From Phycisphaerales bacterium UBA2266 (GTDB taxonomy: Bacteria; Planctomycetota; Phycisphaerae; Sedimentisphaerales; Anaerobacaceae), in assembly GCA_002347125.1 (NCBI GenBank), contig DDXG01000296.1, positions 1 to 14,225 on the forward strand: a stretch of DNA of 14,225 nt. Reading direction: 5' to 3'. Shown here piece by piece: positions 1 to 7,233 of this stretch. The first letter of the stretch is position 1. Every line of letters starts with the position of its first letter. Under the pieces are notes generated by a model. The model did no database searches and was not told the origin of the DNA. It saw only the letters and a program-made list of their open reading frames with translations. The position numbers and the translations under genes are program-made.

Positions 1-1205
1 CCCGCATCGATACAAGGACTCGTCACATCGTCCGTCGTCCATCGTCCCTCGTCCGTCAGCCACCGACCCGCTTCGCTCTTCAAATGATAGTCTCCATCCA
101 CCCATACCGCATCCTCTCGCCACCAGTTCACCGGCAGGTTTGCATCGTTGCCCTCCCCCCAATACCCGGCCTTCGCGATGCGCGGGTCCAGACCGATATT
201 CCCAGGTCCCGCCGGACTGCCGCTCAAGCCTTCAACACAGCAGTATGCGGCTTCGAGCTGATCTGCTATCATCTGTGCGGCTTGCCCCGCCTCGCCCGAA
301 CTCACATTACCCCAGAGAATGCTATTCCTGACCATGGTGACGCCGCCCATTGCCACAATGCCGCTGCCCCCGCCGAAAGAGCGGTTTCCCCAAAACATGC
401 AGCCATCGACACGCACCGCTCCGTTGCCGTATCTAACGCCTCCTCCGTACGAATGCGCGGAGTTACCGACGAACACACAGTTGACGAGCGTCAGCGATCC
501 GGCAGCTCCCGCAATCGCACCGCCATAAGCTGGCCCGATTGACAACCACATCTCGCTACCGTTGCCCCGAAAGACACATTCGACGAACGTCATATTCCCT
601 CCGCTATTGTACACGCCGGCGCCGGCAACATAGGCATTGTTGCTTTCAAACGTACATCGCACAACGTGGGCCCGGCCTGAGTTGGTCATGCCGCCTCCCA
701 AGTCACCCAAATACCAACAATCAGCGTTGCCGCCTGAAATCGTGAAGCCATCGAGCATAGCCATGGCGCCGGTTGCTGCGCCGGTTACCACGTGGCACAC
801 ATTGTCCCAGAGGAAGTCCGGTATCCCAATGTCCCCGCTCAGCACCGTCTCGAAGCAGCCGATATCCCTGGCGTTCGCCTCAGGCCCCGCCAGTCCCGCA
901 TACCCCCCACGCAGAGCGACGTCGTTCAACAATCCAAAGGTCGCTTCCGGATCGCCCACGGTCTGGCCACCTCCCTCGTCTGGCCGATACACCCCCTGCG
1001 CCACGCGGACCTCCACGGGCTTCGGCGAGCTATTGGCGTCGGCGAGCGCATCCTGCAAGTATCTGTACGCCGTGGCCCAAGTGCGGCCGTCGCCGGGACT
1101 ATTGGCGTCGTCGTCCACGTAGATAGTCTTCCCGCACGCTACCCCCGCCGCCATCCACAGCACCACAACGGCGGCAACCACCGCTCGCCAACCCGTGCAT
1201 CCCAT
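1..1205 (-). CDS. Secreted right-handed parallel beta-helix protein, 5' part (runs off left edge)
   Basis: The reverse strand is open from an ATG at 1205 to the window edge (401 codons, no stop), so the C-terminus is missing. The start is preceded by GGAGAA. Residues 1-25 form a signal peptide (hydrophobic VVAAVVVLWMAAGVA), followed by KTIYVDDDANSPGDGRTWATAY, a hallmark opening of planctomycete Pmp-like/beta-helix surface proteins. A section with RVAQGVYRPDEG and LRGGYAG follows. From about residue 150 there are repeated turns of the beta-helix type (CTFESNNAYVAGAGVYNSGG, CVFRGNG, NCVFVGNSAHSYGGGV, CMFWGNRSFGGGSG, NSILWGN), ending near SPCIDAG. It is expected to be exported and placed at the cell surface or outside it. 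Its role is unknown: polysaccharide binding or lyase-like function is possible, but no catalytic residues can be named. The forward-strand open frames here are shadows of this gene. Confidence 0.88.
   Translation of the reverse strand, partial: MGCTGWRAVVAAVVVLWMAAGVACGKTIYVDDDANSPGDGRTWATAYRYLQDALADANSSPKPVEVRVAQGVYRPDEGGGQTVGDPEATFGLLNDVALRGGYAGLAGPEANARDIGCFETVLSGDIGIPDFLWDNVCHVVTGAATGAMAMLDGFTISGGNADCWYLGDLGGGMTNSGRAHVVRCTFESNNAYVAGAGVYNSGGNMTFVECVFRGNGSEMWLSIGPAYGGAIAGAAGSLTLVNCVFVGNSAHSYGGGVRYGNGAVRVDGCMFWGNRSFGGGSGIVAMGGVTMVRNSILWGNVSSGEAGQAAQMIADQLEAAYCCVEGLSGSPAGPGNIGLDPRIAKAGYWGEGNDANLPVNWWREDAVWVDGDYHLKSEAGRWLTDEGRWTTDDVTSPCIDA
30..57. repeat. Heptanucleotide tandem repeat inside the beta-helix gene
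   Basis: On the minus strand four consecutive 7-mers of the form GANGGAC (N = C, G, T, C) are followed by a partial fifth unit. They encode the segment around DEGRWTTDD just before VTSPCIDAG. Only the third base varies. The unit length is not a multiple of three, so gain or loss of one unit would shift the reading frame. Confidence 0.8.
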
Positions 1206-1298
1206 GACGTTCTCCTTGCCCTCGCGTCATCTCATAGACATCGCCGACGCAGCCAAGCCTTGGCCGACCGCACGGCCGTCCCGATACGCACCCATAGA

Positions 1299-1580
1299 TT
1301 ACCCATCCTCACAGCCCCCGTCAAGCATAAACCTGCCATTCCCGTTCAATCCCTCCAATTCCCGCACCCACATCCCAGCCCCCCGGCCGCCCCAGTCCGG
1401 CTCGACCTGGATGGACTGGCGAATCAGGCTATTATAGTAGATGGGTGTGTTATCGATGACCAGGTCGCGGGCGACGACGTCGTCGCTGGTGCCGGTGAGG
1501 ATGTAGGTCATCTCCACCGAGGCGTTGTCGCCGGTGGTCGATTTCCGGCTGTCGAGCTTCTCGGTCAGTGTCAGTGCCAT
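1299..1580 (-). pseudogene. Phage-like structural protein remnant (93 residues)
   Basis: ATG at 1580 opens a frame starting MALTLTEKLDSRKSTTGDNA, then a VEMTYILTGTSDD segment, NTPIYYNSLIRQSIQVEP and GAGMW. This order (a GT-D-D element, then P..Y..L.RQS..VEP..., then MW) resembles the N-terminal part of a phage-like structural protein found in planctomycete prophage-like islands, as I recall the family. Those proteins normally continue with a V-R-Y-type strand and a longer C-terminal part. Here the frame turns into unrelated sequence after GAGMW and stops 22 residues later. I read it as a truncated remnant. It could still be translated as a small protein. No other phage structural gene is visible nearby. 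Family assignment is moderate to weak. Confidence 0.45.
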
Positions 1581-1602
1581 GTCTTCGAGACTTTCAGGCT
1601 GT

Positions 1603-1660
1603 AGACTGTCGGGCTGTCAGGAAGGGCGGCTGTCCAACAGCCGAACAGTCCAACAGTCTA
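1603..1660. repeat. Degenerate 7-9 nt repeats with imperfect inverted repeat
   Basis: Successive ACTGT/ACAGT-type units run through the spacer between two gene remnants. The right half reads as CCAACAG, CCGAACAGT, CCAACAGT and CTAACGG. Bases 1604-1617 pair with 1637-1650 apart from a 2x2 internal mismatch, so the tract can also fold as a hairpin. No T-run follows on either strand. Confidence 0.55.
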
Positions 1661-1822
1661 ACGGAACCCAATGACGCTGTTGCGAACATCCTGGCGGAGG
1701 GCATCGACGCCCTTGGCGGTCCGTTCGGTGGCATTGGTGACGCGGTCCTGGACGCCGCCGGCCTGAAGACCCAGTATCGCGGCGGCGTTGAACGTGCCGG
1801 CGACGCCGACGGACCGCTGTTG

Positions 1823-2074
1823 AACCCCGGAGCCTATCTGCGTGAATACCCGTCGTTTCCCGACTGGGATTCGCTGCCCGAGGATATCCAGGTCTTCTGT
1901 ATCGACCGACACTACGGCTGCGTCAATACGCTCCTTGCTGACTGGCACGTCCGCAAGGTGGGCCTCAAGGAACTGTGGACCTTGAGGTGGCCTCTGGGTA
2001 GCTCCAGGTTCGGCGGCAGACCACGCCTGTACCCTCAGCAATGGCCCAAGTGGATGCAAGGCTACAAGCACTAC
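1823..2074 (+). pseudogene. C-terminal remnant of a prepilin-type (H-X9-DG-like) protein
   Basis: In the forward frame, FCIDRHYGCVN (from about 1892) is followed by LLADWHVRKVGLKELWTLRW (to 1990) and, after a poorly conserved stretch, by WPKWMQGYKHY (to 2074). In many Phycisphaerae, type II secretion/pilin-like proteins with an N-terminal methylation motif end in exactly this way: a RH-G-x-N element, a D-W-x-V-R-K-V-G-L-K-E-L-W-T-L block, and a W-x-x-W-M-x-G-(F/Y)-K-x-Y tail directly before the stop. Here the N-terminal helix and most of the globular part are absent. The segment between the two blocks is about three residues short and unlike the family, and the usual terminal stop is replaced by CGA, so the frame runs on. 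I consider this a dead fragment. Confidence 0.6.
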
Positions 2075-2126
2075 CGAGGCAGGCAGCGCGTATCGGTCAG
2101 GATCTCAACACAGCAGGAGGTCGCGA

Positions 2127-2312
2127 ATGCACCGTATAGTTGCCAGGATGGTTGTGGTGGGCGTGATCGCGACGGGCGTCTCGGCTGGCGGGGCTACGGT
2201 GGGCGTCGGAGATCTACTGGATCGATACGGCGCGAAGGAAGACCCCATATATGTAAGCATCACATGGGATGGGGCCAGGTACTTTCAGTTGGGGACCGTC
2301 TGTCAGGGGTGA
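2127..2312 (+). CDS. Signal-peptide-bearing 61-residue protein, probably a 5' gene stub
   Basis: An AGGAGG ribosome site lies at a good distance before ATG 2127. The product begins MHRIVARMVVVGVIATGVSA, a clear export signal, then GGATVGVGDLLDRYG and ITWDGARYFQLGTV before stopping. The real translation signals together with the abrupt end, three bases before the stop codon of the convergent reductase gene, suggest the front end of a longer secreted protein that was cut at a rearrangement junction near 2312. It may equally be an intact small secreted protein. No family recognised. Confidence 0.45.
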   Translation: MHRIVARMVVVGVIATGVSAGGATVGVGDLLDRYGAKEDPIYVSITWDGARYFQLGTVCQG

Positions 2313-2315
2313 GTG

Positions 2316-3296
2316 TTACATGTCAAGCCAGACTCCGAGTCCTTTTTCTTTGGCTGCTTTATGGATCAACGAAGCTACAGCCATGTCATCTATTGCCAGC
2401 CCAAGGTTCATCGCAATGATGCGTTGATTCTCACTGCTCCTGCGGGGCGCCTTGTTTATCACCACGTCTGCGAGGTCGTGAACCTGCCCTCTTGTCGGGA
2501 TGTGGCGGAAGTAGCCTATGGATTGGTAGTAGAACATCTGTTCCACATCATCCGTGACGAACAGGTCCGCACTTTTCAGCACTTCCGGTTTCCAATACGA
2601 ATCGAATTCCAGGGGAGCTGCAAAAGCCCCCGGTTCGAACCACTCGTTCTCAATAACGGGCGAGGGCTCTTTGGTGATCGGCCCGGCCGTGACAACAATA
2701 TCCATCTGCCGGACTGCGTCGGCCGGCACATCAGCGACTGTCACTTCAACTCCGAATTGAACCGACATCTCATCCGCATATCGCCTGGCAGCGTCGTTGT
2801 CAACGTCATACGCGTGCACGTCCTCGATTGCGAAACGCTCGCACAGTGCCTCCAGATTGCTGCGGCCCTGGACTCCACATCCCAGGATACCCACGCGCGC
2901 AGCACTTTTCCGCGCCAAGAAGCCCGCCGCGACAGCAGTCTTGGCTCCAGTCCGTTTGGCTGTAATCCAGCGGCAGTCCATGATGCAGTAGGGCAATCCC
3001 GTCTGATCATCGTTCAGAACGATCAGTCCCGAGATCTGAGGGACGTTGAATTTGAAGTTCTCCGGGTACGCACTGACCCATTTCATTCCGACAGTCCCGG
3101 TTGCGCGGATGTATGCCGGCATTGCATGGATCAGGGCATTGGGTCGGGTATGCACACCAATCTTCGAAGGCGTCTCAACATCGCCCTGACCCTTGTGGCG
3201 ATAAACTGTCTCTATAGCGTCAATGATTCTCTTCATGTCGACACCGGCTCGCTCGACATCTTTGGCCGCAAGATACAGGATTCTATCTTGATCCAT
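2316..3296 (-). CDS. Ornithine cyclodeaminase/mu-crystallin family protein, probable delta1-pyrroline-2-carboxylate reductase
   Basis: The product is 326 residues, normal for the family. Visible motifs are PSKIGVHTRPNALIHAMPAYI (about 43-63), GMKWVSAYPEN (70-80), the Rossmann turn GILGCGVQGRSN (136-147) for NAD(P)H, and NLGLAIDDMAVASLIHKAAKEKGLG near the end. Members include ornithine cyclodeaminase, ketimine reductases and delta1-pyrroline-2-carboxylate reductases. Directly upstream is an AcnX-type dehydratase pair whose known bacterial product is delta1-pyrroline-2-carboxylate, so the reductase role (making L-proline) is the best inference. I chose ATG 3296 because AAGGA lies eight bases before it and the protein then begins like its relatives. 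An in-frame GTG at 3314, which would overlap the upstream stop, is the alternative. Its end abuts the truncated gene at 2127-2312, with no terminator visible. Confidence 0.85.
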   Translation of the reverse strand: MDQDRILYLAAKDVERAGVDMKRIIDAIETVYRHKGQGDVETPSKIGVHTRPNALIHAMPAYIRATGTVGMKWVSAYPENFKFNVPQISGLIVLNDDQTGLPYCIMDCRWITAKRTGAKTAVAAGFLARKSAARVGILGCGVQGRSNLEALCERFAIEDVHAYDVDNDAARRYADEMSVQFGVEVTVADVPADAVRQMDIVVTAGPITKEPSPVIENEWFEPGAFAAPLEFDSYWKPEVLKSADLFVTDDVEQMFYYQSIGYFRHIPTRGQVHDLADVVINKAPRRSSENQRIIAMNLGLAIDDMAVASLIHKAAKEKGLGVWLDM

Positions 3297-3310
3297 CAGG
3301 TCATTCCTTT

Positions 3311-3745
3311 TCACGCTGATACGACTATTCGACCATCAGGATGGATTTGCACCGAGTCACCATCGTGGAGTACGGCGAAATCCTCCTCTGAAAGGACCAA
3401 GACAGGTACGGACTTCCCATAGAGTTCGTCGGCCACAATCGATCCCAGCGCCATCGCAGAGTCAACAAGGGAGTTTAGGATGGCGGCCGGAGCAGTCCCC
3501 GCGCGGATACACTCAAGCAGAACGGCGCTGGAAGTGCTTGAGCCTCTGCCGTTGGGAAAGGCAAATACTTTTCCGGTAACACTCTCGCCGGACTTTTCGT
3601 GTCGGCGATCGATGATTTCCCCCGTTTCCGCACAGATCCCGCCCCAGAAACTCAAAGGCGATGCTGTAACCAAAACCTCCCCCTGGGCAGAACCGGGGAT
3701 AATGGCTCTGGCTTGAAGATGAACTGGTGTGCCGCCATCTAACAT
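3311..3745 (-). CDS. AcnX-type aconitase small subunit (DUF126 swivel domain)
   Basis: A 144-residue protein with the full signature of the small (swivel) subunit of aconitase X: ARAIIPGSAQGEVLVTASPLSFWGG (about 12-36), TGEIIDRRHEKSGESVTGKV, then FPNGRGSSTSSAVLLECIRAGTAPAAI (about 63-89), SIVADELYGKSVPVLVL and DGDSVQIHPDGRI. I chose the ATG at 3745 because it gives the usual family length and sits in an ATGTTAG overlap with the stop of the large subunit, a typical coupled start; GAAAGG lies just upstream. Longer versions reaching 3835 add residues not seen in the family. The two subunits form one dehydratase. In bacteria the characterised activity is cis-3-hydroxy-L-proline dehydration; in archaea the family includes phosphomevalonate dehydratase. 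Confidence 0.9.
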   Translation of the reverse strand: MLDGGTPVHLQARAIIPGSAQGEVLVTASPLSFWGGICAETGEIIDRRHEKSGESVTGKVFAFPNGRGSSTSSAVLLECIRAGTAPAAILNSLVDSAMALGSIVADELYGKSVPVLVLSEEDFAVLHDGDSVQIHPDGRIVVSA

Positions 3746-5007
3746 ACGCAACCTTTCACTGCCGAATCCACGCATTGTTGCATCGAGCCGAACGCGACCG
3801 TGACGCCGAGTTCGCCCGGGGCATAATAGGCACACTTGCCAGAGTTGGTCATTATCACCTTTGTATCCGGTTCAAGTATAGGAGTGTGAAACACACATGT
3901 ATCAAGAGTAATCTCAATACCAAAACCTTCAAACAGATCGAGCATCTCATTTTGTCTGATCAGTGAATAAGACGTGCGACTGGTCTTCACGATGAACCGT
4001 GTCGCTGGACCTATGTGTTTGGCTTGGTTTGTCCTAATGCAGCGCGCGAGCTGGCGGAACTCTTCGAAAGAAAAGTGAGGGCAACCGAGCACAACTGCAT
4101 CAACGTGATCTGCTTTGACGGCTGTGGACAACTCTTTGCGAGCCAGTTCGATATCCTGCACAGTAACCTCAACAACCCGCTGTGGCTTGTCCCCTTGGCA
4201 TGCCTGATCGAGAGTGGCTGCTTCAGGGGTAACGCCCACCGCGTGAAACAGCATTACAGAGCCGGAAGACGCCGCCGCGGCGCCCAACGCCTTGAGATTA
4301 TCGCTTGTCACATCAACAGGCATCCCGTCAATGACGGGTATCTGGTTGAACGCTTGGATGCCGATCAGGTACCCCAGAGCGGCATAGAAATCATCGCCCT
4401 GCATTTGATCGGCTTGAATACCCGTGAGTTGTAGCAGCACCTGGGCCTTGCGATTCTCTTGCAGATGCAGGCCGCACATGGGAACCCTGCCGGTGATTGC
4501 TGCGCAAATATCGTGGAAGTCCGCATATCGGTTGGTTCTCGCTCCAAGCACCGAGTTGGCATAGACGACCGCGTTGGATTCGCCCCATGCAATCTGCTGG
4601 CCGAAACGCGGGGTCAGATAACTCTGATACGGAGCACACGTCCAGGTGGGTATACAACCCATTGACTCATAGGCCCACCCCTGGCGTAATGCCCTATCGG
4701 CATAGGACGGGTCAATGTGGAACTTCTGCCAGTTCTGAAGGTCGAGCGGCCCCATGCTCAACGTGGTGGGTATCACAACCTTTGCGCCCTTGCCGGCCAG
4801 CATCTCGGCGAAGAACAGGCTCGATTCGCTCAGCAGGCCACATCCGTCGATATGGGCCTGTGTCACATCCATCAATTCGGCTACGCCACAGGCCTCGGCA
4901 AGTCGCACGACGATCCGCATCGCCATTTGGCAGCCGGGTCCGAAACGCCCATCCAACATCTGCTGATCGTTTCTGCTGAGATGAACCGTCGAGTTCTTAC
5001 GCCACAT
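3739..5007 (-). CDS. AcnX-type aconitase large (catalytic) subunit, probable cis-3-hydroxy-L-proline dehydratase
   Basis: A 422-residue protein of the aconitase X catalytic family (DUF521). Seen in order: DVTQAHIDGC (47-56), GAKVVIPTTLS (74-84), YESMGCIPTWTCAPYQ (113-128, a cysteine-bearing block), IAWGESNAVVYANSVLGARTNRY (about 138-160), GLHLQENRKAQ, LGCPHFSFEEFRQL (about 300), and SGKCAYYAPGELG near the C-terminus. Such enzymes are iron-sulphur-dependent dehydratases of the cytoplasm. Because an ornithine cyclodeaminase-family gene follows the small subunit, the best call is cis-3-hydroxy-L-proline to delta1-pyrroline-2-carboxylate. The archaeal mevalonate-pathway function is less likely here. 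ATG 5007 is preferred; a GTG at 5016 is possible. The ribosome site is weak (GTGGAA). Only 15 bases separate it from the secreted-protein gene upstream. Confidence 0.88.
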   Translation of the reverse strand: MWRKNSTVHLSRNDQQMLDGRFGPGCQMAMRIVVRLAEACGVAELMDVTQAHIDGCGLLSESSLFFAEMLAGKGAKVVIPTTLSMGPLDLQNWQKFHIDPSYADRALRQGWAYESMGCIPTWTCAPYQSYLTPRFGQQIAWGESNAVVYANSVLGARTNRYADFHDICAAITGRVPMCGLHLQENRKAQVLLQLTGIQADQMQGDDFYAALGYLIGIQAFNQIPVIDGMPVDVTSDNLKALGAAAASSGSVMLFHAVGVTPEAATLDQACQGDKPQRVVEVTVQDIELARKELSTAVKADHVDAVVLGCPHFSFEEFRQLARCIRTNQAKHIGPATRFIVKTSRTSYSLIRQNEMLDLFEGFGIEITLDTCVFHTPILEPDTKVIMTNSGKCAYYAPGELGVTVAFGSMQQCVDSAVKGCVC

Positions 5008-5022
5008 CGTTTCCACAACAGG

Positions 5023-6675
5023 CTAGTTAGGGTCTATTTCTTGGCGCGTTACTATGGGAACATAGCCGACCTCAAGTCCCTTCGGTGGTATCAGGAGAAG
5101 AGCCGGGTCGAGCGTCGCCAGAGTTCCACTGCTGGGTGGGGCCATATAGTCTCTGTCGATCGGCCAGTGTGCATGGATCTTCTCAACAAAGGACTGTAGT
5201 TTCTCCTTCTTGTCATCACTCCAGTTGTACTGCTGGAAGGACGGCTGATCGACAAAACGATACCAGGAATAGGTGACCATGGAACCGTCGGCGAGGTGGA
5301 CCGTGAACGGCCCGCGGACGGGGCCGGGATTGCCCCAGGCACCCCCGGCAGGAGAGGTGTAGGGACTCCCCGCCTTTGCCAGCTTAAACTCCTTTGACAG
5401 GAGCTGTGTCTCCGCAGGCAGTCCCGCGGCGGACACGGCCACCCGCTCGTTCCCAACATGTTTGAAATATTGCGGGAACGAACCGTTGGGACTAATGTCG
5501 CTGTTGAACCACTCCAGGCCCCAGACATTGCCCTCATAGACTTTGGTGTCAAAAACACGCTCGACGCCGGTTATTTTCTTGCCAGCCTGATCGTAGCGCG
5601 TGGTGTGTGTCGTCAGCGCGGATTTCCAAGCACCCTTCTCGTCGAATTGTCCGGAGCAGGCCGGGCCTCCATCCCGCCAAGACTTGAAGGCGTCATACAG
5701 GGCCGCCTTGGAGTAATAGGTAACGTCCTGTACCAGAAGGGTTCTTCCCTGATCATCCACCGGGAATTCGAGCTTGGGTATCTTCGAATACATGACACCG
5801 TTTGCGTCTTTGGCCTCAAAGCAGGGCACCGTATTGATTTCCATTGCGCCACCGCCCATTACCCCCGGCCGAGCGTCGAGGCCCCGCCCATAGATAAAGG
5901 GATAATTGAACAACTTGCCGATCTTGCTCCAGGTCTCCGGGATATAATAGGCGATGGGTCCTTTGAAGTTGGCCGCACTGAGGAAACAGGTCCAGGCTTG
6001 ATCGCCGGTGGGAGGGTCCTCTGTGGTGGGTTCAGTAAAAGGCAAAGCCATGTAGGTGTATCCGAGGAACTTGCCATTGGGATTTCCCTCGAAGGGAAGC
6101 GCATCCGGCGGGATCAACAAGCAATTGCTCAGTTGGGCAATACCCAGCCGATTGTCCGGCAGGGCCTTGTCACTGTAGAAGAACGACCATCCGGGAGAGC
6201 CGACCTCATAGTCGTAACATTGCGGGGTGGCATTCATGCTGAACTTCGGGGGCCCATACCGGAATCGATTGCCCGCCCAATAACCCAGACCGCCTTCCAC
6301 GGTCTGAAAAACACTATCCCAGGTAGGCCCGCGTTCGGGCCAGTTGTCGCGGGCCAGCGTGCCGATTGGGGCCAGAGGGGTGGTCTTGTTGTCGGAGTTG
6401 TCCGGCGTGATCCACGCACTGGGCAGGCCGATCTGGAAGTCGGCAATCGGTTTGGCGATCAGCGGCCAGACTGCGGAATAGAAACCCATGCCCGCACTGT
6501 AGTGCGTACGGTCTGACGGTCGGGACGCATTAAAACCGATGTATCCGTGCAGACCGTTGACATGGGTCGTAACGACTCCCGGCTTGACCTCCTTCTTGTC
6601 TGCTGCATCTTCTTGCGCCTGGCATGTCGAAGGCAGAAACATCAAGGTCAGGACAACGAGCGATGTTTTTCGCAT
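5023..6675 (-). CDS. Secreted protein of unknown function, 550 residues
   Basis: The product opens with a signal peptide, MRKTSLVVLTLMFLPSTCQAQ, and has no further membrane segment. The mature part is rich in aromatic and glycine residues: GLHGYIGFNASRPSDRTHYSAG, WITPDNSDN, DNWPERGPTWDSVFQTVEGGLGYW, MNATPQCYDYEVGSPGWSFFYSD, LLIPPDALPFEGNPNGKFLGYTYMALPF and YVPIVTRQEIDPN at the end. I do not recognise a named domain. The long blocks without low-complexity sequence indicate a folded extracytoplasmic protein. The gene ends 15 bases before the dehydratase large subunit, so the two are probably co-transcribed. That suggests a periplasmic role related to acquiring or releasing the amino acid the enzymes degrade, but this is only contextual. 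Cysteines are few. A perfect 7-bp inverted repeat lies just upstream. Confidence 0.85.
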   Translation of the reverse strand: MRKTSLVVLTLMFLPSTCQAQEDAADKKEVKPGVVTTHVNGLHGYIGFNASRPSDRTHYSAGMGFYSAVWPLIAKPIADFQIGLPSAWITPDNSDNKTTPLAPIGTLARDNWPERGPTWDSVFQTVEGGLGYWAGNRFRYGPPKFSMNATPQCYDYEVGSPGWSFFYSDKALPDNRLGIAQLSNCLLIPPDALPFEGNPNGKFLGYTYMALPFTEPTTEDPPTGDQAWTCFLSAANFKGPIAYYIPETWSKIGKLFNYPFIYGRGLDARPGVMGGGAMEINTVPCFEAKDANGVMYSKIPKLEFPVDDQGRTLLVQDVTYYSKAALYDAFKSWRDGGPACSGQFDEKGAWKSALTTHTTRYDQAGKKITGVERVFDTKVYEGNVWGLEWFNSDISPNGSFPQYFKHVGNERVAVSAAGLPAETQLLSKEFKLAKAGSPYTSPAGGAWGNPGPVRGPFTVHLADGSMVTYSWYRFVDQPSFQQYNWSDDKKEKLQSFVEKIHAHWPIDRDYMAPPSSGTLATLDPALLLIPPKGLEVGYVPIVTRQEIDPN

Positions 6676-6698
6676 AAGGGTCTCTAATTAAAGTAATT

Positions 6699-6715
6699 CA
6701 GAGTTAACAACTCTG
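6699..6715. promoter_or_regulatory. Perfect inverted repeat upstream of the secreted-protein operon
   Basis: CAGAGTT-AAC-AACTCTG (7-bp arms, 3-base loop) lies 24-40 bases before the ATG at 6675 on the minus strand and just past the stop codon of the broken carbohydrate-binding-module fragment. On the minus strand an A+T-rich stretch (AATTACTTTAATT) follows. It could be a regulator binding site for the operon or a weak terminator for the fragment. There is no clean T-run, and I could not place a convincing -35/-10 pair. Confidence 0.4.
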
Positions 6716-6718
6716 TGG

Positions 6719-6960
6719 TTAGTCGGCTTCACCTTGGCTGATCACTCGTGCGTCGGCCCAGTTGCCCGGCATCTCGTCGCCTTCGAAAGCCAGCATCAGG
6801 CAGTGCATGCCCTTCCCCTCGACATCGATTTCCCTGGCGGGAGAACACTTCCTCATCTGGCCGCTGCCTCATAGAATCCGTTTCGAAAAAAGTCAACGTC
6901 ATACACCCGGAAGCGCACCTTGGAGTCGTCTTTGGACGATTCGTCTACTGTGATTCTCTG
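6719..6960 (-). pseudogene. Frameshifted NPCBM-like carbohydrate-binding C-terminus
   Basis: Two minus-strand frames together spell one domain. The upstream frame gives DDSKVRFRVYDVDFF and NGFYEAAAR, then TGA. The next frame, entered around 6858, gives PAREIDVEGKGMHCLMLAFEG and DEMPGNWADARVISQGEAD, ending at TAA 6719. An order of (F)RV-(D)xxFF, a short loop, xIDVxGxxxLxLxxEG, then xWADARV is what NPCBM-type (novel putative carbohydrate-binding module) domains show at the C-terminus of secreted glycosidases. The remainder of the gene is absent. The stretch between this fragment and the JAMM gene (6961-7233) contains no reading frame with recognisable similarity. I read this as the tail of a decayed secreted enzyme. 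Confidence 0.55.
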
Positions 6961-7233
6961 GGTAGCCTTCGGCCGCCTACTACGATCGGCCTTACCAACA
7001 AGTCTACCACAGATCGCAAGGCCGTAACAGCCCCTCCGGACCTGCCGATGGCAACTTTATCAGGGGTTGCGATTCGGCCATCTCGATGCCCGGCCAATGG
7101 CCTGACCCCAATACCCTGGCAGGTGAATGAGGATTCAAAGGGCGCGTTTCGTGCGATCGATAGAGCTCCCGCTACCTCCGCAGAAAAGACCGCAGCCAGA
7201 GCAAGCGGTGCGGTGAGAAGGAAACCAAGAGAA

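Noticed and set aside
84..1604. Several forward open frames, up to 270 codons
   Set aside because: They lie opposite the beta-helix gene, which has a signal peptide and repeat motifs. The forward products are Pro/Arg/His-rich without any signature.
1658..2071. A 137-codon minus frame with a polar helical C-terminus
   Set aside because: It overlaps the prepilin-type C-terminus on the other strand, which has a specific 12-residue signature. No ribosome site or domain is seen.
3746..3835. Upstream extension of the AcnX small subunit to 3835
   Set aside because: The extra 30 residues lie entirely inside the large-subunit gene and are unlike the family. The coupled ATG at 3745 gives the normal length.
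3727..5199. Forward frames of 139-160 codons opposite the AcnX genes
   Set aside because: They are shadows of the strongly supported dehydratase subunits.
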